This document shows positions 1 to 5,361 of a DNA stretch of 7,087 bases, piece by piece (the stretch's first letter is position 1; the number at the start of each line of letters is the position of its first letter). The position numbers were made by a program, and so were the translations under genes. The notes beneath the pieces were generated by a model that was not told the DNA's origin, did no database searches, and saw only the letters and a list, made by a program, of their open reading frames with translations. The stretch comes from WJMD01 sp964596015 (GTDB lineage Bacteria; Joyebacterota; Joyebacteria; Joyebacterales; Joyebacteraceae). Location: contig CAZQSB010000080.1 of the NCBI GenBank assembly GCA_964596015.1, positions 1-7,087 of the forward strand. The letters run 5' to 3'.

Positions 1-56
1 CCCATCGTCCCGATGTTCACATGCGGCTTCGACCGCTCGAACTTCTGCTTGGCCAT
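1..56 (-). CDS. tuf: Elongation factor Tu, N-terminal fragment (cut by window edge)
   Basis: Only the first 18 codons are visible. They read MAKQKFERSKPHVNIGTM, the standard bacterial EF-Tu amino terminus that leads into the HIDHGKTT P-loop, which lies outside the window. EF-Tu is the GTPase that delivers aminoacyl-tRNA to the ribosome. The start is the ATG at 56-54; an AAGGAG Shine-Dalgarno sequence (complement of 64-69) lies 7 bases upstream. The gene begins 29 bases after the fusA stop, in the usual str-operon order rpsL-rpsG-fusA-tuf, so it is probably co-transcribed. The length and the rest of the protein cannot be judged here. Confidence 0.93.
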   Translation of the reverse strand, partial: MAKQKFERSKPHVNIGTM

Positions 57-85
57 GATGTGACTCCTTGACTCCGTTGGCGGCC

Positions 86-2200
86 CTAGGCGCGGACCTT
101 GGCGACGATCTCCTCGGCCAGGGAGTCCGGGACGTCCTGGTACGAGTCGAATTGCATGCTGTAGGTGGCCCGGCCCTGCGTCCGACCACGGAGGTCGGTG
201 GCATAGCCGAACATCTCGGCGAGCGGGACGAGGGCCTTCACGACCCGGGCCCCACCACGTGATTCCATCCCCTCGACCCGGCCGCGCCGGGAGTTGAGGT
301 CCCCGATGACGTCTCCCATGTAGTCCTCGGGGGTGACGACCTCGACGGCCATCACCGGCTCGAGGAGCTTGACGCCGGCCCGGCGGGCGGCCTCCTGGAG
401 GGCCATGGAGCCCGCGATCCGGAAGGCCATCTCGTTCGAGTCGACGTCGTGGTAGCTGCCGTCGACGAGGATGGCCTTGATGTCGACCATCGGGTAGCCG
501 GCCAGCACGCCCTGCTCGAGGGCACCGGCGATGCCGGCCCCGACGGGGGCGATGTACTCACGGGGGATGCGGCCACCGGTGATGGTGTCCTCGAACACGA
601 ACCCCGACCCCGGCTCGAGCGGCTCGAGGTCGATGACGGCGTGGCCGTACTGGCCGCGACCGCCGGACTGCTTGACGTACTTGCCCTCGACCTTCTGGAC
701 CGGCTTCTTGATCGACTCGCGGTAGGCGACCTGGGGACGGCCGACGTTGGCCTCCACCCGAAACTCCCGCTTGAGGCGGTCGACGATGACCTCCAGGTGG
801 AGCTCACCCATCCCGCCGATGATCGTCTGGCCGGTCTCCTCGTCCGTGTGGACGGTGAAGGTGGGGTCCTCGGTGGCGAGCCGCTGGAGACCCTCCCCGA
901 GCTTCTCCTCGTCGGACTTGGTCTTCGGCTCGATGGCGACGGAGATGACCGGTGCCGGGAAGGTCATGGACTCGAGCTGGATCTGGTCGGACCCGTCGGC
1001 GAGGGTGTCACCCGTCTTGGTGTCCTTGAGGCCGACGCAGGCGACGATGTCCCCGGCGTACACCTCCTTGATCTCCTCGCGGTCGTTGGCGTGCATGCGC
1101 AGCAGCCGGCCGAGCCGCTCGCGCCGACCCGAGGTCGTGTTGACCACCTGGTCGCCCTGGCCGGCCGTGCCCGAGTAGACCCGGAAGTACGTGAGGTTGC
1201 CGACGTGGGGGTCGGTCATGATCTTGAAGGCGATGGCGGCGAAGGGCTCGTCGTCCTCCGGCAGCCGCGTGAGCTCGACGTCCTCGTCGCCCGGCTTGAA
1301 CCCGGTGACACCGCCGACGTCGGCGGGGCTCGGGAGGTACCGGATCACCGCGTCGAGCAGGGGCTGGACGCCCTTGTTCTTGAAGGCGGAGCCACAGAAC
1401 GTGGGCACGAAGAGCTGCGAGAGGGTGCCGGCGCGGATGCCCCGGTGGATCTCGGGGACGGAGAGGTCACCCGTCTCGAGGTAGTGCTCGAGGAGCTCCT
1501 CGTCCGCCTCGGCGGCCTGCTCCACCAACAGGTGGTGGTACTCCTCGGCGCGCTCGGTGAGATCGGCCGGGATGTCGGTGATCTCCCACTCCTTGCCGTC
1601 GTCGTCGTGCCAGATGTGGGCCTTCATCTCGACGAGGTCGACGACGCCCTTGAAGTCGGCCTCGGCGCCGATGGGGAGCTGCATGACCGCCGGGATGGCG
1701 CTCAGGCGATCGCGGATCGACTCGACGTCGGCCCAGAAGTCGGCGCCGGTGCGGTCGAGCTTGTTGATGAAGCACATGCGGGGCACGCCGTACTTGTCGG
1801 CCTGCCGCCAGACGGTCTCCGACTGGGGCTCCACGCCGGCGACACCGTCGAAGACGGCGATGGCGCCGTCGAGCACCCGCAGGGAGCGCTCGACCTCGAC
1901 GGTGAAGTCCACGTGGCCCGGGGTGTCGATGATCTGGACCATGTACTTGTCGTCGGGGTCCTCGCCCTTCAGACCGCCCAGGTTCCAGAACGCGGTGGTG
2001 GCGGCGGAGGTGATGGTGATGCCACGCTCCTGCTCCTGCTCCATCCAGTCCATGACGGCGCCGCCCTCGTGGACCTCGCCGATCTTGTAGGTGCGACCGG
2101 TGTAGTAGAGGATCCGCTCGGTGAGCGTCGTCTTGCCCGCGTCGATGTGGGCCATGATCCCGATGTTTCGGGTCTTCTCCAATGGATGTGGGCGAGGCAT
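86..2200 (-). CDS. fusA: Elongation factor G
   Basis: This 704-residue translational GTPase moves tRNAs and mRNA through the ribosome after peptide-bond formation and, with RRF, helps recycle ribosomes. All G motifs are visible: G1 AHIDAGKT (17-24), G2 RGITI (59-63), G3 DTPGH (92-96, with the catalytic His at 96), G4 NKLD (146-149) and G5 GSA (270-272). Domain IV signatures GGRGQYGH (513-520) and SYHDVDS (582-588) follow, and the length is normal for full-length EF-G. The chosen ATG gives MPRPHPLEKTRNIGIMAHID, a typical start, with an AGGAGA sequence (complement of 2211-2216) 10 bases upstream. Its place between rpsG and tuf points to the housekeeping EF-G rather than an accessory copy such as fusA2. 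A long open frame lies on the opposite strand, but it is a by-product of GC-rich codon use. Confidence 0.98.
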   Translation of the reverse strand: MPRPHPLEKTRNIGIMAHIDAGKTTLTERILYYTGRTYKIGEVHEGGAVMDWMEQEQERGITITSAATTAFWNLGGLKGEDPDDKYMVQIIDTPGHVDFTVEVERSLRVLDGAIAVFDGVAGVEPQSETVWRQADKYGVPRMCFINKLDRTGADFWADVESIRDRLSAIPAVMQLPIGAEADFKGVVDLVEMKAHIWHDDDGKEWEITDIPADLTERAEEYHHLLVEQAAEADEELLEHYLETGDLSVPEIHRGIRAGTLSQLFVPTFCGSAFKNKGVQPLLDAVIRYLPSPADVGGVTGFKPGDEDVELTRLPEDDEPFAAIAFKIMTDPHVGNLTYFRVYSGTAGQGDQVVNTTSGRRERLGRLLRMHANDREEIKEVYAGDIVACVGLKDTKTGDTLADGSDQIQLESMTFPAPVISVAIEPKTKSDEEKLGEGLQRLATEDPTFTVHTDEETGQTIIGGMGELHLEVIVDRLKREFRVEANVGRPQVAYRESIKKPVQKVEGKYVKQSGGRGQYGHAVIDLEPLEPGSGFVFEDTITGGRIPREYIAPVGAGIAGALEQGVLAGYPMVDIKAILVDGSYHDVDSNEMAFRIAGSMALQEAARRAGVKLLEPVMAVEVVTPEDYMGDVIGDLNSRRGRVEGMESRGGARVVKALVPLAEMFGYATDLRGRTQGRATYSMQFDSYQDVPDSLAEEIVAKVRA

Positions 2201-2262
2201 GCGTGTCTCGTCTCCTGTGTGCTCTCTCTGAAACCGGTCGCTATGGAGTTGTCAGCTGCGGC

Positions 2263-2281
2263 CTACCGCTACCAGCGGTAG
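2263..2281 (-). other. Perfect stem-loop spanning the rpsG stop codon
   Basis: Bases 2263-2270 (CTACCGCT) and 2274-2281 (AGCGGTAG) are exact reverse complements around a 3-base loop, so the rpsG mRNA can fold an 8-bp hairpin. It covers the last sense codons (Tyr-Arg-Trp) and the TAG stop. No T-run follows in the direction of transcription, so it is a poor intrinsic terminator. It could act as an mRNA stability or processing element, or as a partial attenuator before fusA. The pairing is seen directly; the function is not known. Confidence 0.5.
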
Positions 2282-2739
2282 TGGGCGAAGGCGCGATTGG
2301 ACTCCGCCATCTTGTGGATGTCGTCCCGGCGGCGCATCGCCGTGCCGGTGCGGTTGTTGGCGTCGAGGATCTCGTTGGCGAGGCGCTCGGCCATGGTGTG
2401 CTCACGGCGCTTGCGGGAGTAGTCGACCAGCCACCGGACGGCGAGCGTCTGGCTGCGGCGGGGCGACACCTCGACGGGGACCTGGTAGGAGGAACCGCCG
2501 ACGCGGCGGCTGCGGACCTCGACCTGGGGCTTGAGGTTGTCGATGGCGCGCTTGAGGACGGTGAGGGGGTCCTGGGAGGTGCGACGCTCGACGATCTCGA
2601 GGGCGCCGTAGACGATCTCCCGGGCGGTCTCCTTCTTGCCGTCCTGGAGCACCTTGTTGACGACCTGGCTGACCAGGACCGACCGGTAGACCGGATCCGG
2701 GTCGATGGTGCGCTTGGGGGCGGGTCCGCGCCGGGCCAT
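2269..2739 (-). CDS. rpsG: 30S ribosomal protein S7
   Basis: S7 is a primary binding protein that nucleates assembly of the 3' (head) domain of 16S rRNA and contacts E-site tRNA. The 156-residue product starts MARRGPAPKRTIDPDPVY and carries the S7 hallmarks: VNKVLQDGKKETA near 27-39, the GGSSYQVPVEV loop around 81-91, and the RREHTMAERLANEILDA helix. It ends in FAHYRW. The start is the ATG at 2739-2737, which overlaps the rpsL stop codon by one base (TGATG). Its AAGGAG ribosome site lies inside the last rpsL codons, which suggests translational coupling. A longer in-frame extension to about 3285 exists but runs across rpsL in another frame and is not real. The fusA start lies 68 bases beyond the stop. 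Confidence 0.98.
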   Translation of the reverse strand: MARRGPAPKRTIDPDPVYRSVLVSQVVNKVLQDGKKETAREIVYGALEIVERRTSQDPLTVLKRAIDNLKPQVEVRSRRVGGSSYQVPVEVSPRRSQTLAVRWLVDYSRKRREHTMAERLANEILDANNRTGTAMRRRDDIHKMAESNRAFAHYRW

Positions 2740-3110
2740 CAGGACTCCTTCTTTGCGCCGTAGCGGGAGCGGGCCTGCCGACGGTCGGACACACCGGCCG
2801 TGTCGAGGGCGCCGCGGATGACCTTGTAGCGGACACCCGGGAGGTCCTTCACCCGGCCGCCACGCACGAGCACGATGCTGTGCTCCTGGAGGTTGTGGCC
2901 CTCGCCGGGGATGTAGGCGGTGACCTCGATGCCAGAGCTGAGGCGGATACGGGCGACCTTCCGCAGGGCGGAGTTCGGCTTCTTCGGCGTCACCGTGTAG
3001 ACGCGGGTGCAGACCCCACGCCGTTGCGGGGACCCCGCGAGGCCCGGCGTGCGCTCCTTCTTCGGCTTCGGGCGCCGGCCCTGCCGAACCAACTGCTGGA
3101 TCGTCGGCAT
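2739..3110 (-). CDS. rpsL: 30S ribosomal protein S12
   Basis: S12 lies at the decoding centre and takes part in codon-anticodon proofreading. The 123-residue protein begins MPTIQQLVRQGRRPKPKKER and has the conserved blocks TPKKPNSALRK (41-51), GEGHNLQEHS (69-78) and RGGRVKDLPGVRY (83-95). Lys43 and Lys88, classic sites of streptomycin-resistance substitutions, are the sensitive-type residues, and Asp89, the methylthiolation site in other bacteria, is present. The open frame continues upstream to 3506, but homology and an AAGGAG site (complement of 3115-3120) fix the start at the ATG at 3110-3108. This is the first gene of the str operon. A promoter candidate about 200 bases upstream predicts a long leader. 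Confidence 0.98.
   Translation of the reverse strand: MPTIQQLVRQGRRPKPKKERTPGLAGSPQRRGVCTRVYTVTPKKPNSALRKVARIRLSSGIEVTAYIPGEGHNLQEHSIVLVRGGRVKDLPGVRYKVIRGALDTAGVSDRRQARSRYGAKKES
2745..2750 (-). promoter_or_regulatory. rpsG ribosome binding site inside the 3' end of rpsL
   Basis: The complement of 2745-2750 reads AAGGAG, 5 bases before the rpsG ATG. It overlaps the final codons of rpsL, so ribosomes ending rpsL translation would pass or sit over the rpsG start. It supports the 2739 start for rpsG. Confidence 0.75.
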
Positions 3111-3308
3111 CGCTCTCCTTGCGAACTTCGTCTTCGTTCGGGCGCACGGCGCACGGGGGACCACACGGTGGTGGGGGATCCGTGGACGGGCGTTTCCGAG
3201 GTCGGGCGGGGGCGCCGGCATCCGTGGGGACGGGTGGCGACCGGTGTCGTCCGACCAATGCCCCCAGCGGTGCTGGACGCACCATGAGGGCCGGTTCCTG
3301 GGAACCGA
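3111..3308 (-). other. Predicted untranslated leader of the str operon (about 198 nt)
   Basis: No gene is supported on either strand between the rpsL start and the promoter candidate. Open frames here are continuations of shadow frames. If transcription starts near 3308, the operon mRNA has a leader of roughly 198 nt with an AAGGAG site just before rpsL. I see short local pairings (for example CGAC/GTCG around 3239-3250) but no known riboswitch or T-box pattern. The leader length depends on the promoter call being right. Confidence 0.4.
3292..3307 (-). promoter_or_regulatory. Perfect 7+2+7 palindrome at the predicted start of str-operon transcription
   Basis: CGGTTCC (3292-3298), TG, and GGAACCG (3301-3307) form an exact inverted repeat. 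It lies just downstream of the predicted transcription start (about 3308), so it could be a DNA operator for a dimeric repressor or a 5'-terminal mRNA hairpin that protects the transcript. Which, if either, applies cannot be told from the sequence. Confidence 0.45.
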
Positions 3309-3314
3309 AGCGGA

Positions 3315-3344
3315 AGTATACGCACGGCCTCGGCGTAGGGCCAA
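3315..3344 (-). promoter_or_regulatory. Sigma70-type promoter candidate for the str operon
   Basis: On the minus strand TTGGCC (3344-3339) is followed after 18 bases by TATACT (3320-3315). The -10 box matches TATAAT at 5 of 6 positions and the -35 box matches TTGACA at 4 of 6. An A/T-rich hexamer like this stands out in such GC-rich DNA. It faces rpsL, is the only good match in the gap, and predicts a start near 3308. A housekeeping promoter is expected here because the upstream genes appear to be a separate unit. Confidence 0.65.
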
Positions 3345-3349
3345 CCCGA

Positions 3350-3370
3350 GGCCCGGCCGGAGGCCGGGCC
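3350..3370. terminator. GC-only 9-bp hairpin upstream of the str promoter, possible terminator
   Basis: GGCCCGGCC (3350-3358), a 3-base loop (GGA), and GGCCGGGCC (3362-3370) form a perfect and very stable stem. It lies 5 bases upstream of the -35 box and downstream of the M50 peptidase gene, where a terminator separating the two units would be expected. No T-run follows on either strand, so classical intrinsic termination is doubtful; such U-less hairpins are often proposed as terminators in actinobacteria. Confidence 0.45.
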
Positions 3371-3398
3371 GTATCGGGTATCGGGTATCGGGTATCGG
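3371..3398. repeat. Four exact tandem copies of the 7-base unit GTATCGG
   Basis: GTATCGG occurs four times without a break at 3371-3377, 3378-3384, 3385-3391 and 3392-3398, followed by a degenerate fifth copy GATCCGG (3399-3405). It directly abuts the 9-bp hairpin and lies in non-coding DNA, 36 bases beyond the M50 gene stop. It may be a slippage-prone microsatellite or a cluster of protein binding sites. Confidence 0.85.
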
Positions 3399-3431
3399 GA
3401 TCCGGCGGAGAGGCCGGGTCTGCTCGATACC
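3377..3431 (-). terminator. Possible stem-loop after the M50 peptidase gene, formed with the tandem repeats
   Basis: CGATACC at 3425-3431 (3 bases past the gene end) is the exact complement of GGTATCG, which occurs in the tandem array at 3377-3383, 3384-3390 and 3391-3397. The transcript can therefore form a 7-bp outer stem with any of the three copies, enclosing a second 5-bp stem (CCGGC at 3402-3406 with GCCGG at 3413-3417). No U-run follows. It could be a transcript 3'-end structure; the choice of pairing partner is open. Confidence 0.35.
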
Positions 3432-3433
3432 GC

Positions 3434-4105
3434 CTAGCGGATCCCCGCCGCCGCGATCACGAGGACGAAGACGGCCAGCACGCGGTCGCCGCGCCACAGC
3501 AGCCACCCGGCGATACCGGCCGCGGCCACGAGCCCCACGACGATCACCGCCCGTCGGGCGAGCGCCCGATCGAGGCGGGCCTCGAGCAGGGCCTCGAGCA
3601 TGTGGGCGCCGTCTAGCCCGGGGATGGGGATCCAGTTGAAGAGGCTCCAGACCATGCCGAGGTAGACCACGATGGCGAGGAACGAGATGACCGGGCCGGC
3701 GAAGAGGGAGCCCGGCGCCAAGGTGAACGGGTTCGTGCCGAACGCCGACTGCAGACCGGCTCCGAGCAGTCCGGCGGCGGCGGCCGCCCAGATGGTCGCG
3801 GCGATGGCGAGCTGCAGTGCCGACCCGGCCCCGGAGATGGCGAAGCGCTGCTTGGGCCCGATGCCCGGCGTCGGCGTCCAGGCGGTGTAGCCACCGAGCG
3901 CCCAGACGGTCACCTGCGGCTCCCCACCCACCCGGCGCACCACGACGGCGTGGCCCAGTTCGTGGGTCAGGACGGCCACCACGAGCGCCAGCGTCCAGAC
4001 GATGGCCGCCTCGACCGACCGGGTCGTGAACCAGACGAAGACGCCGACCAGGAGCACCGTTGGCTGGATGCGGACGGGGATCGACCCGAGGCGGAAGCGG
4101 AGCAC
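3434..4105 (-). CDS. Site-2-protease-like membrane zinc metallopeptidase (M50 family)
   Basis: The product looks like a small intramembrane metalloprotease. With a GTG start at 4105 it has 223 residues. HELGH (48-52) is the HExxH zinc motif, sitting at the end of a hydrophobic segment (about 33-48). NWIPIPGLDG (157-166) supplies the distal Asp zinc ligand seen in S2P/SpoIVFB-type enzymes. Further hydrophobic segments lie near 13-27, 94-118, 134-156 and 185-204. No CBS or PDZ domain is present, so it is a minimal form. I prefer the 4105 start because LRFRLGSIPVRI matches how relatives begin. An in-frame GTG at 4186 would add 27 unconvincing residues and overlap the MOSC gene; neither start has a good Shine-Dalgarno sequence. 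From 4105 the gap to the upstream MOSC gene is 28 bases. The substrate is unknown. Confidence 0.9.
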   Translation of the reverse strand: MLRFRLGSIPVRIQPTVLLVGVFVWFTTRSVEAAIVWTLALVVAVLTHELGHAVVVRRVGGEPQVTVWALGGYTAWTPTPGIGPKQRFAISGAGSALQLAIAATIWAAAAAGLLGAGLQSAFGTNPFTLAPGSLFAGPVISFLAIVVYLGMVWSLFNWIPIPGLDGAHMLEALLEARLDRALARRAVIVVGLVAAAGIAGWLLWRGDRVLAVFVLVIAAAGIR

Positions 4106-4133
4106 CCGGGGAGGGTAGGGAGCGGGCCGGGAT

Positions 4134-4688
4134 TCAGACGCGACGGACGAGGTCGCCGGGACGGACCACACCGCCGGCGACGACACGGGCGCAGACCCCG
4201 CGCAGGTTGAGGGCCCGGCCGACGTCGGAGTTCACGAGGCGGAGGGCGTCGGGGCCGAAGCGCCGAGCGAACTTGGCGCACCCCCGGTGGGGTTGGTTGG
4301 TCACCTCGATGACGGCCCCGCCGATGCCGAGCCGGGTTCCTGCCGGCAGCGAGGTCGCCGACAGGTCGAGGTCGACGAAGAGTTGGTCGCCGGCGAGCGG
4401 CCAGCGGTCGCGAACGCCGCCCGCCACGAGGTCGACGACCCGCGACGACATAACGTTGAGCTGCATGTCGGGGTGGGCGCGGCCGTCCTCGGTGCGAATG
4501 CTGCCGCGGCCGAGCCACGAGTCGCCGACGAGGCCGACGTCGGGGTCCAACACACCCTGGGCGAGCACCTCGCGCTCGTCGGGGGCGGGCCGCCGCACCA
4601 GGAGGTCGAGGGTGCCGACGTCCCGGGGGGCGGCGCGAACGTGGTCGAGGCCGGCCTCGAGCTCGACGGTGGTCGGGTGGACGGACAC
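4134..4688 (-). CDS. MOSC-domain protein
   Basis: The 184-residue product matches a MOSC domain, the module shared with the C-terminal part of molybdenum-cofactor sulfurases and with YiiM/YuaD-type proteins, which carry sulfur on a conserved Cys or bind molybdenum cofactor. Visible signs are QLNVMSSRVVDLVAGG (76-91), GDQLFVDLDLS (100-110), the core VTNQPHRGCAKFARRFG (129-145) with Cys137, and NLRGVCARVVAGGVVRPGD (161-179). It lacks the N-terminal aminotransferase-like part of full sulfurases, so it is a stand-alone MOSC protein with no assigned substrate. Translation starts at GTG 4688, the first usable start after an in-frame stop, with GAGGA 10 bases upstream. It begins 21 bases after the thioredoxin-like gene, so the two are probably co-transcribed. 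No molybdoenzyme gene is visible nearby. Confidence 0.88.
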   Translation of the reverse strand: MSVHPTTVELEAGLDHVRAAPRDVGTLDLLVRRPAPDEREVLAQGVLDPDVGLVGDSWLGRGSIRTEDGRAHPDMQLNVMSSRVVDLVAGGVRDRWPLAGDQLFVDLDLSATSLPAGTRLGIGGAVIEVTNQPHRGCAKFARRFGPDALRLVNSDVGRALNLRGVCARVVAGGVVRPGDLVRRV

Positions 4689-4709
4689 GATGACGGCATC
4701 CTCGCACCG

Positions 4710-5249
4710 TCAACTGCCGACGGCGACGACCTCGTCGAGCACCGCCCGCTTGTCGGCCGGCAGGGCGCCGGGTTGCACGGCCAGCACCGTGCCGTCGACC
4801 GCGAGCACCACGTGGGTGGGGGTGCCCCGGGCCCCGAACAACGCCCACAGCTCGCCGCCATCGTCGTAGCCCCAGTCGATCGCCCCGGACCGCAGCCAGT
4901 CGTCGGCCCGCTGCGCGGCCCGATCGGGTGAGCCCATCCCCGCCACGGCGAGGAAGCCGAGCCGGCCGTCGTAGTCGGCGGCCACGGCGTCGAGCGCCGG
5001 GAGCTCGGCCCGACAGACCGTGCACCAGTCGGCCCAGAAGACGAGCAGCGTGGGCGTCGTCTGCTCGGCGAGGGACCAGGTGGTGCCGTCGGCGAGGCTG
5101 ACGGTGAAGTCCGGCGACACGAACGAACCATCGGGACGCTCGACGAGCGAACCCTCGACGGAGGCACCGGTGGGGAGCGCGCCGTCACCGCCCGAACAGG
5201 CGGCGAGGAGCAGGGCGAACGCGATGATGAGGGCCAGCCGTCGGTGCAT
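4710..5249 (-). CDS. TlpA/ResA-like thioredoxin-fold lipoprotein
   Basis: This 179-residue protein has a lipoprotein signal peptide: a charged MHRR start, a hydrophobic stretch (5-17) and the lipobox LAAC with Cys18 as the lipid-modified residue. It should therefore sit on the outer face of the cytoplasmic membrane. The thioredoxin-like domain has LLVFWADWCTVC (68-79) with redox Cys76 and Cys79, and a GTPTHVV segment (142-148) holding the cis-proline at 144. Such proteins reduce or exchange disulfides, for instance in cytochrome c maturation, but no cytochrome gene is in view. The WCTVC active site differs from the usual WCxPC. The ATG at 5249 is chosen for the signal peptide. No clear Shine-Dalgarno precedes it, and the longer open frame upstream runs into the opposite gene. 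It heads a probable three-gene unit with the MOSC and M50 genes. Confidence 0.9.
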   Translation of the reverse strand: MHRRLALIIAFALLLAACSGGDGALPTGASVEGSLVERPDGSFVSPDFTVSLADGTTWSLAEQTTPTLLVFWADWCTVCRAELPALDAVAADYDGRLGFLAVAGMGSPDRAAQRADDWLRSGAIDWGYDDGGELWALFGARGTPTHVVLAVDGTVLAVQPGALPADKRAVLDEVVAVGS

Positions 5250-5361
5250 GGGGATGTCAACCGCACGGGACCCACCCGGATTCCCCACATTTGGCGAACC
5301 TGCCACCACCCTCCGTGCCGTACCATCCCACTGAGAGCGGCAACAGCAGGAAGGTGGGCCC
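5250..5361. other. Divergent intergenic region between the thioredoxin-like and FtsH-like genes
   Basis: These 112 bases must hold the promoters for both divergent units. I see no strong -35/-10 pair in either direction: TACCAT (5321-5326, plus strand) is a weak -10 candidate without a good partner. A TTGACA lies just before the thioredoxin-like ATG on the minus strand (5253-5258) but has no -10 box at the right distance. Confidence 0.5.
5348..5354 (+). promoter_or_regulatory. Ribosome binding site of the FtsH-like gene
   Basis: AGGAAGG lies 7 bases upstream of the ATG at 5362. It fixes the start of the FtsH-like gene, so the protein begins with a short charged cytoplasmic tail before the first membrane segment. 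Confidence 0.7.

Noticed and set aside
449..2281. 610-codon open frame on the plus strand opposite fusA
   Set aside because: It mirrors fusA codon by codon, has a repetitive Val/Asp/Gly/Leu-rich composition and no recognisable domain. Such frames are common opposite GC-rich genes, and EF-G is unambiguous on the other strand.
2269..3285. 338-residue frame that would extend rpsG upstream across rpsL and the leader
   Set aside because: The extra 182 residues overlap rpsL in another frame and look nothing like S7; the true start at 2739 has a ribosome site and matches the family.
3371..3398. Tandem repeats as a CRISPR array or replication iterons
   Set aside because: The units are 7 bases with no spacers, and no cas, rep or dnaA-box context is present.
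3119..3639. Plus-strand open frames across the gap upstream of rpsL as small genes
   Set aside because: They overlap the promoter, palindrome and repeats, have Arg/Gly/Pro-rich composition and no convincing start; they are chance GC-rich frames.
3967..5025. 352-codon Arg/Pro-rich minus-strand frame across the MOSC and thioredoxin-like genes
   Set aside because: It is an out-of-frame reading with extreme Arg/Pro/Gly content and conflicts with two genes that have clear motifs.
5253..5258. TTGACA on the minus strand just before the thioredoxin-like ATG
   Set aside because: It is a perfect -35 hexamer, but the DNA 16-18 bases downstream has no -10-like sequence and a start there would fall inside the gene.
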